A stretch of DNA of 23,152 bases from an uncultured Mucilaginibacter sp. (GTDB taxonomy: Bacteria > Bacteroidota > Bacteroidia > Sphingobacteriales > Sphingobacteriaceae). Below, piece after piece: positions 1-7,600 of this stretch. The notes beneath the pieces were generated by a model. The model was not told where the DNA came from. It did no database searches and saw only the letters and a program-made list of their open reading frames with translations. A program made the translations under genes and the position numbers. The stretch spans positions 1-23,152 of the forward strand of contig NZ_CAMLOV010000083.1 in NCBI RefSeq assembly GCF_946481715.1. The letters are read 5' to 3'. How positions within the stretch are numbered: position 1 is the first letter of the stretch; each line of letters begins with the position of its first letter.

Positions 1-3000
1 ACGCTTGGTATAGTTGCCGTACCATCTACGCTATGCAATGTTTGCACATCTGTTGTGCCTACCCGTATAATGCCCACATGCTTACCAGAGGTAAAACTTG
101 CAGGAGTGTTGTTTGCAGCTATGGTTTCTTTATATAAATACAGGGTTGGGGCTATGCTTGTACCGCTAAAGCCACTGCCTGTTCCGCCGGGGCCCCCTGT
201 AAACGCACCATTTTTAATATAGTTTAAATTAAAGGTATTGGTGTTTGCTAATGTGGCAGAGGTTTGATTTACCGGCGACGACATCATCCTGTACCCGCGG
301 TTGGCAGTGCTTAAGCCCCCTGTTAAAAAACGCTCCACACTTACGCTGCCGGTTATTTTATTGCTTGCCGTATTGGTGATTTGGTCTATAGCTGCGCTTT
401 GAGTGGCCGAACTTTTTAGGGTTAACGTGCCGGATGCTGCTACATCAATAGAACCTGCTGTTAGCGTTATAAGGGTATAAACATCAAGCTTGCCGCCGCT
501 GATACTTACTGTTGCCCCGGATGTGGCATTATTTACCACCATGGTACCCACCTGGGCAGGGAAGGTTGTATTGGTGCCAACATAGTTTTGGCTTGCTGCA
601 ACCCCGTTCCAGGTGATACCTGAGGAGTTGTTAGAGCTGTATAAAATGCCGTTGGATGTGTTATTGTTGTTGTAAATATTACAGCCCACGCTCAGGGTAA
701 AGCCGTTCAATTCAAAGGTTGCGCCGCTGGCAATGGTTAAGCCCATAACACTGGCATTGGCCAATAACTTAGGGTATCTGCTTAAGCCGGTGGGTATAAC
801 CAGCGTGCAGGTTCCATCTAATGGTGGGGCAAACGCAGGGTTGCCTGTTACCGATGAGGTCCAGTTGGCCGCTAAGGTGGGCACGGTGCTGGTGCCACCG
901 GTCCAGGTATAAACTACGCCCCCGCCTAAAGGCCGTTGGGCCGCCAGTACTGCCGTAATATCGGTATTGCTGGTTGTAAAGGTAAGGTAGTTGTTTTGGT
1001 TATAGTATTCTGCTTTTATCCAATCGCTTGATTTGGCTGCGTTAGAAACACGTGGCTCATCAATTATGCCGTGAAAATACAAGCTGCTGCCGCCTTCGCC
1101 CGCTCCTATATAAAATGGCGATGTTGAGAAAGGGTTGGTTGATGTAGTAAGCGGACTATACTCTACCCCATCTACATAGGTACTGAGTTTTGAACCGGTA
1201 TAAACGCCCTGCACATAATGCCAGGTGCTTGCAGTAAATGCCGGCGGTGTGGTAGCTACGTTCCGTGTAGATGGCAAGCCCGATTCCGTTTCGGCCTTGT
1301 TGTTGCTATATACGCCAAGCTTGTATCCACCCGATGCATAGCCGCTGGCATCCTGGTTGGTCATGATTTTTTGATCGAAGTTTATGGCAGATAAATTTAC
1401 CCATGCCGAAATGGTAAATGTAGAGGTTATGGTAATGGGGTTGGCTGATACGCGTTGGTTGGTGCCGTTAAAGTTATACGCATTGCCAATTTTACCTGTT
1501 ACAAGGTTAGCGGCAACCATGTTAGCCGTAGTGCCTGTTTGGCTGTTTACGGTAGCATCGGCGGTGGTAGAGCCGGAGGAAGGCGTTTCGGAAAAATGGT
1601 AAACGGCCCGGTAATCGCCTGCCCAGGTAGCGGCGGTAAACGATGCCGGGTGTGCAGGTGCCGAAGAGCCAAAATAAAATTTCAGCGTGGTAGCGGCATT
1701 AGTAACCGAAGGGATCTGTACCCATGCCAATAAAGTGCCCGTGCTGGAGTCGAAACTCTCCACCTGGTAAAACAGTTCATTGGTGGTAGAGCCGGTGGTG
1801 GAGGTAAAAGCAAAATCGTAGCCATTGGTGCCTCCCGTGGGCGATTGCACGTTGTTGGCGCAGTTAACCCCCGATTTCAAGGCATCCTCTTTTATATAAA
1901 CTAAAACCGGGAAGTTGGTAAGCGTGGTAGTAATACCCATGGAGTTAGTTGCCAGTGTGATATTCTGGCTAAAGGCGTAATTGCTGGCTGTTACCGGCGC
2001 TGTTACAATTATGGTTAAAGTTTGCACATCTGTTAACGAGCCGGTTCCATTATCGGTAGCAGTTACGGTAATACTGTACGTATTGCTCGCCACCGCTGCC
2101 GATGCAAAAGTAAGCACCCCGGTGGTAGCGTTTATATTAAATAACGCGCCATCGGTACCGCCCTTGCTGTACGTAATGGTATTGGCATCGGCATCGGTTG
2201 CAGTTACTGTTGTAACAGCTGTGGTGCCCGGTGCAACGCTAATGGTAGCCGTTGCCCCTGCACCATTAGAGGTAATAATCGGGGCATCGTTTGCATTGGT
2301 AACGTTTATGGTAAGCGTTTGGCTATCATTAAGGCCACCTGCATCTGTTACCGTAACAACAACGGTATAGGCGTTGGTGCCCGCCGCCGAGCCAGGCACC
2401 TCAAAGTCTGGCGCGGTTGTAAAGGTTAGCACACCACCTGTGGTAAGCGTAAATTTGGCCGCATCCGCTCCCGTAATGGTGTAGGTTTTTGTATCGCCTG
2501 CATCAACATCAGTAGCGGTTACAGTAGTTACTGCTGTAGTATTTTCGGCTACCGAAATGGTTGCCGTAGCGCCGCCACTGTTTGATGTAATTACCGGTGT
2601 TTCATTCACATTGGTAACGGCTATGGTAAATGTTTGCGAAGTTGAGTTTACACCATCGGTAGCCTGTACAGTAATATTGTGCGATGTAGCGGTTTCATAG
2701 TCGAGCAGGGTGCCATTGGCTACGGTAACTATACCCGTTGTAGCATCTATAGCAAAGCGGCCGCCGGCACTATTTGTTAGCGAGTAACTTATTTTTGCGT
2801 TAAAAACCTGAAACTCATACATAGAAAACCCGTAGATACCACCGCGCGTGTTGCCGTGCATTCTTATATACCTTGCAACACTGGTTTGCCCCGATAAGTT
2901 CGTCAGGTCGTTTGTTAGGGAGCTATTATTATAGATGCTTTTAATGATTGTGGTAAAAGTTACGTTATCGTTTGATACCTGGATGTCGTAACTTTTGCCA

Positions 3001-4196
3001 TACGCAGCTTCCCATACAATCCTGACCCGGTTTATATCGTAACTGGCGCCCAGGTCAACGGTAAAATCCTGGTTGTCAAAATAAGTACTGCTCCACCGGG
3101 TGAAAAATTCGTCGCCATCAACAGCGGCAGAAGCCGGCCAAAAGAACGCATTTTCATATGATGTAGCACTTGCTGATTTATAGAGTGCAAGATTGGTGGT
3201 ATTGCTAACAGTGCCCGATGAGTAGGCAGTTAGGCCAACCACAGTACCGTTTGCCGAGTTTTCGGCTATGGTGTTGGTGGCTGTATTTATATCGATAGGG
3301 GTAGAGGGGGCGGCGGCAATTACTGCTAATTTTATAGCGGCCGTACCGCTGCCGGCGGTGTTAGTAGCTGTTACGGTATAGGTGGCAGATGCGGTAGTTG
3401 CAGTAGGTGTGCCGGTGATAATGCCCGTAGTGGTGCTCATAGTTAAACCGGTGGGCAAGGCCGGTGATATTGCGTATGATACGGGCGCGCCCCCAGTACT
3501 AAATGGCGATAACGACGATATTGCTGTGTTAACCGTATAATTCTGAGGTGTATTGTAAACAATTGTAGGTTTTGCAAGTATGGTCGTAATATCATCTATC
3601 TTAATACCCGTTTGCCCGGCGCTGGTACCTGTACCCGTACCAAAACCGGTAATAACAACATCATCAACATCGTCAAATACGGAAGTAAAGTTTATCGTGG
3701 TTAATGTTGTTGAATTAAAAAGTTGAGTATTTGTGCCGGTAAGTACCCCATCCTTATACCCGGTAAATGTTAATGTTACCGAGGAAGGGCTGTTTAATAA
3801 CGCAACTTTTAATGAAGTTAAATCAAATTGGCCACCGGGAGTATTTAAGGTGGGGTCGGGGTTAGTTTCCGAATTTGGTGCCGCGCTGCGTATGCGTATC
3901 TCCGTGATGTTTACCGAGGTGGCCGAGCGGCTAAGGGTTAAGTCATTGGCACTGCTTAAAATTTGAAGGCTTGCACTTGCAGTCCCTTTTATTGTAAATT
4001 CATACCCCAGGCCCTGTACTGCAGTATTTGTAGCACTCGAAACATAGGTTTGCGCACCCGAGGAAGATGTTAAAGTTGTTGACGCCTGTGAGGCAAATGT
4101 TACCGTGCCTACCGCCGGGCTTTGTGCCACGGCGCTTCCACCCAGCAGTAGTAAAAAAACTACAGCAAAAAGGCCAAGTGGTGTTTGTATTTTCAA
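1..4196 (-). CDS. Gene A: large T9SS-type surface adhesin, 3' end outside window
   Basis: The reading frame is open from a TTG start at 4196 to the left edge. It encodes 1398 complete residues identical to residues 1-1398 of gene B. It has the same signal peptide (cleavage predicted after AVA, residue about 24), putative Ig domain, cadherin-like repeats with an inserted discoidin-like domain, DUF2341 plus LamG-like region, and the start of the conserved C-terminal module. The T9SS sorting tail must lie to the left if the gene is intact. TTG is chosen because an in-frame TGA lies nine codons upstream and no ATG gives the signal peptide. If the crossover model is right, A carries the original C-terminus of this gene while B carries that of gene C. 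Role by inference: secreted adhesin or glycan-binding protein. Confidence 0.9.
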   Translation of the reverse strand, partial: MKIQTPLGLFAVVFLLLLGGSAVAQSPAVGTVTFASQASTTLTSSSGAQTYVSSATNTAVQGLGYEFTIKGTASASLQILSSANDLTLSRSATSVNITEIRIRSAAPNSETNPDPTLNTPGGQFDLTSLKVALLNSPSSVTLTFTGYKDGVLTGTNTQLFNSTTLTTINFTSVFDDVDDVVITGFGTGTGTSAGQTGIKIDDITTILAKPTIVYNTPQNYTVNTAISSLSPFSTGGAPVSYAISPALPTGLTMSTTTGIITGTPTATTASATYTVTATNTAGSGTAAIKLAVIAAAPSTPIDINTATNTIAENSANGTVVGLTAYSSGTVSNTTNLALYKSASATSYENAFFWPASAAVDGDEFFTRWSSTYFDNQDFTVDLGASYDINRVRIVWEAAYGKSYDIQVSNDNVTFTTIIKSIYNNSSLTNDLTNLSGQTSVARYIRMHGNTRGGIYGFSMYEFQVFNAKISYSLTNSAGGRFAIDATTGIVTVANGTLLDYETATSHNITVQATDGVNSTSQTFTIAVTNVNETPVITSNSGGATATISVAENTTAVTTVTATDVDAGDTKTYTITGADAAKFTLTTGGVLTFTTAPDFEVPGSAAGTNAYTVVVTVTDAGGLNDSQTLTINVTNANDAPIITSNGAGATATISVAPGTTAVTTVTATDADANTITYSKGGTDGALFNINATTGVLTFASAAVASNTYSITVTATDNGTGSLTDVQTLTIIVTAPVTASNYAFSQNITLATNSMGITTTLTNFPVLVYIKEDALKSGVNCANNVQSPTGGTNGYDFAFTSTTGSTTNELFYQVESFDSSTGTLLAWVQIPSVTNAATTLKFYFGSSAPAHPASFTAATWAGDYRAVYHFSETPSSGSTTADATVNSQTGTTANMVAANLVTGKIGNAYNFNGTNQRVSANPITITSTFTISAWVNLSAINFDQKIMTNQDASGYASGGYKLGVYSNNKAETESGLPSTRNVATTPPAFTASTWHYVQGVYTGSKLSTYVDGVEYSPLTTSTNPFSTSPFYIGAGEGGSSLYFHGIIDEPRVSNAAKSSDWIKAEYYNQNNYLTFTTSNTDITAVLAAQRPLGGGVVYTWTGGTSTVPTLAANWTSSVTGNPAFAPPLDGTCTLVIPTGLSRYPKLLANASVMGLTIASGATFELNGFTLSVGCNIYNNNNTSNGILYSSNNSSGITWNGVAASQNYVGTNTTFPAQVGTMVVNNATSGATVSISGGKLDVYTLITLTAGSIDVAASGTLTLKSSATQSAAIDQITNTASNKITGSVSVERFLTGGLSTANRGYRMMSSPVNQTSATLANTNTFNLNYIKNGAFTGGPGGTGSGFSGTSIAPTLYLYKETIAANNTPASFTSGKHVGIIRVGTTDVQTLHSVDGTATIPS

Positions 4197-4636
4197 GGTG
4201 CTTGTAGTTTTGATTAAAAATCACGAAAGTATCGCAAGTGATAATCATGTATAACCTAAACGATAATATCAAGAGCAACCTGTCATATTTTTTAATTGAC
4301 GTTTTGCCTTGTTGTGATGGTTATACGAGCGCCAAGCCGGTAAGGTTTATTAAAAAACATGATTAAATTCTCTTTTTTTAATCACAGCCTTTATTTTGTA
4401 GCTACAGGTATACGATGTATTAAAAAGCGGTAAAAAAACTATTCGCTTAAGAAATTTTTTTTAATAAACTTGAATTGGGCGGGGGTATTTTAATCGGAAA
4501 TGAACTTTTGCTTATTAGGCAATAGTGAGCCACCCTTGTCGCAATTTTACAACGAGGGGCATCCCGGGATCAATTGACAGTAACAATATCGGGGTGTTGT
4601 TGCTGTTGCTTGTTTTAAGTAGCGTAAACTACCTGT
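4197..4636. other. 440-bp intergenic region between genes B and A
   Basis: No convincing gene is present. The region is identical to 10421-10860. It is AT-rich near the middle and contains a candidate terminator hairpin (4352-4384) and a perfect 10-bp palindrome ATCCCGGGAT at 4561-4570. A weak promoter-like match on the minus strand reads TTG (4573-4571), 21 bases, then TAAAATTG (4549-4542), one base off TAnnTTTG. It would give a leader of about 340 nt for gene A, so I do not call it. A short minus-strand frame crossing the start of gene A is out of frame and looks like a shadow. Confidence 0.7.
4352..4384 (-). terminator. Candidate intrinsic terminator downstream of gene B
   Basis: Read on the minus strand, an 8-bp perfect stem TGATTAAA/TTTAATCA (arms 4377-4384 and 4360-4367, 9-nt loop) is followed two bases later by six T's. 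The order suits transcription leaving gene B. The stem is entirely AT-rich apart from one G-C pair, and lies 253 nt beyond the stop codon, so it may be weak or accidental. Confidence 0.3.
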
Positions 4637-7600
4637 TTAATTTTTTACAAATTTTACTTTTCCTAACGATGTCCCGTCTTTCTTCTGCACTTCAATAATA
4701 TAAACACCGGTTTTAAGCTGTGTAACCCCTTCGGTCCAATAACGGTTGGCCGAGGTTTTCTGCAAAACCAGGTTCCCCGCTGAGTTAAACACCCTTAATT
4801 TATAGCTCGGCGATGACATGGTGCTGGGTATGCTTACGTTGATTACCTCGACCGTTGGGTTGGGGAATACGTTTATTAAACCGTTGCCCGCAAGCTTATC
4901 GTAAAACACAGTTATAGGCTCCGAGTAGCTTATGCGGCCATCAATATCATTTTGTTTTAAGCGGTATGTATTAATGCCAGAAACCGGGGCACGGTCAACA
5001 TAGCTATACGCTGCGCTGCCGTCGCTTTGCTTTTCATAAACAGGCTCGTAAGCCGAAGTTGATTTGCTAAGCTTTTCCAGCGTGAAGCCGGTGTAGTTGC
5101 TTTCGTTTGCGGTTTTCCAGGTAACGTTTACGCCCTCTGTAATTTTAGCGCCCGAAATATTGGTGAGTAAATATTGCGGCACCGGTTTATGGCGGATAAC
5201 CAATTCGAAGCGGTTGCCGCCGAAAGTTGCTGTATCGGTAGCAACAAGGTTAAAATTATAAACCCCATACCGGCGGATATCCAACGAATCCTTTTTAAAA
5301 TGATCTAACAAATAAATATCGTAAAACTCGTCTATATTCCGTACGCCTTCCAGTTTTAGTTGGTATAAACCGGTTGTTGATGCATAAACATGGAGTTTTA
5401 CGCGGCTGCCCTGATGGTAATCGGGCATTACGTTTACCGCTGCTTTTTTGCCGTCGCTGGATAAGCTGGCCATGCCTACGGTGTTGGTAAGCGGGGCCAG
5501 GTAAAGCGCATCGTTTTGATCGTATTTCGATTCGTACCCGGCGCGGAAATAGATGCCCGTATATTCGTAAACATCAGGGTCTTTTTCCATCTTCATGTAA
5601 AGCCCGCCTATTAGGGGTGCAGATGATTGCGGCGGAATGGCCATTTTACTTCGTTGCGAAACAGAAGCTATTGTATTACCGCCGTTTCCATCAATAGTTA
5701 AAAGATCGGCTTTTGGTGCGCTCATGATAAGCCCGCTGCCGGTTAATTGGGTAGAAGGCACTTTCTGCGATTCGCGGAACTGCAGGAAAGACGTTGCGCT
5801 CCGGGCCTGCACAATAAAGCCGCCGCCGCTTACCGCATAACCCTGCAATAAAGGCGACGAATTGCCCAGGGCGGTGTATGCGATATAATTTTGGGAACTA
5901 CCGCCCTGGCGGGAATTTAATACATATATAGCCGAGATACCTGTTGTAGCATCGTTGTTGTCGGTAGCTACTTGTTGCAGGTTGATTGTTGATGCGTAGG
6001 GGTTGCCCATCATGCAAAAGCCCCTTGCTGCGGAATTTGCTGCCGCGTAAGAAAGCAATGCGTCGGCACGATGCCATAACCTCACGTTAAAAGTACCCTG
6101 GTTTAAATACCCCGTAGCAGTTAATGTTGCATCCTGCGGAGGTCCACCTGTAGTTGCACTGCCCGTTGTGCGGGAAGCGTTGCCCACAAAGTAAAACAAA
6201 AAGCCATTGCCTATGGGTATAGTTACGCTTGGTATAGTTGCCGTACCATCTACGCTATGCAATGTTTGCACATCTGTTGTGCCTACCCGTATAATGCCCA
6301 CATGCTTACCAGAGGTAAAACTTGCAGGAGTGTTGTTTGCAGCTATGGTTTCTTTATATAAATACAGGGTTGGGGCTATGCTTGTACCGCTAAAGCCACT
6401 GCCTGTTCCGCCGGGGCCCCCTGTAAACGCACCATTTTTAATATAGTTTAAATTAAAGGTATTGGTGTTTGCTAATGTGGCAGAGGTTTGATTTACCGGC
6501 GACGACATCATCCTGTACCCGCGGTTGGCAGTGCTTAAGCCCCCTGTTAAAAAACGCTCCACACTTACGCTGCCGGTTATTTTATTGCTTGCCGTATTGG
6601 TGATTTGGTCTATAGCTGCGCTTTGAGTGGCCGAACTTTTTAGGGTTAACGTGCCGGATGCTGCTACATCAATAGAACCTGCTGTTAGCGTTATAAGGGT
6701 ATAAACATCAAGCTTGCCGCCGCTGATACTTACTGTTGCCCCGGATGTGGCATTATTTACCACCATGGTACCCACCTGGGCAGGGAAGGTTGTATTGGTG
6801 CCAACATAGTTTTGGCTTGCTGCAACCCCGTTCCAGGTGATACCTGAGGAGTTGTTAGAGCTGTATAAAATGCCGTTGGATGTGTTATTGTTGTTGTAAA
6901 TATTACAGCCCACGCTCAGGGTAAAGCCGTTCAATTCAAAGGTTGCGCCGCTGGCAATGGTTAAGCCCATAACACTGGCATTGGCCAATAACTTAGGGTA
7001 TCTGCTTAAGCCGGTGGGTATAACCAGCGTGCAGGTTCCATCTAATGGTGGGGCAAACGCAGGGTTGCCTGTTACCGATGAGGTCCAGTTGGCCGCTAAG
7101 GTGGGCACGGTGCTGGTGCCACCGGTCCAGGTATAAACTACGCCCCCGCCTAAAGGCCGTTGGGCCGCCAGTACTGCCGTAATATCGGTATTGCTGGTTG
7201 TAAAGGTAAGGTAGTTGTTTTGGTTATAGTATTCTGCTTTTATCCAATCGCTTGATTTGGCTGCGTTAGAAACACGTGGCTCATCAATTATGCCGTGAAA
7301 ATACAAGCTGCTGCCGCCTTCGCCCGCTCCTATATAAAATGGCGATGTTGAGAAAGGGTTGGTTGATGTAGTAAGCGGACTATACTCTACCCCATCTACA
7401 TAGGTACTGAGTTTTGAACCGGTATAAACGCCCTGCACATAATGCCAGGTGCTTGCAGTAAATGCCGGCGGTGTGGTAGCTACGTTCCGTGTAGATGGCA
7501 AGCCCGATTCCGTTTCGGCCTTGTTGTTGCTATATACGCCAAGCTTGTATCCACCCGATGCATAGCCGCTGGCATCCTGGTTGGTCATGATTTTTTGATC

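Larger units (their letters stand above)
1..5479. repeat. Direct repeat, copy 1 (period 6224 bp)
   Basis: This stretch recurs at 6225-11703 at a constant offset of 6224 bp. Many stretches compared base by base, and all reading frames inside it, are the same in both copies. The first difference is at 5480 (g) against 11704 (c), a silent third-codon change in a threonine codon. The repeat probably continues past the left edge, because base 1 is still inside it. It holds most of gene A, the 440-bp gap, and the last 843 bp of gene B. Since the unit is longer than the repeated part visible here, the arrangement is a tandem duplication whose first unit is cut by the window. Confidence 0.95.

Noticed and set aside
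4617..4634. Small hairpin just after the stop of gene B (AAGTAG/CTACCT, 6-nt loop), repeated after gene C
   Set aside because: It has only six pairs including a G-U, and is followed by TTAAAACAAG on the minus strand, so it is too weak to call a terminator.
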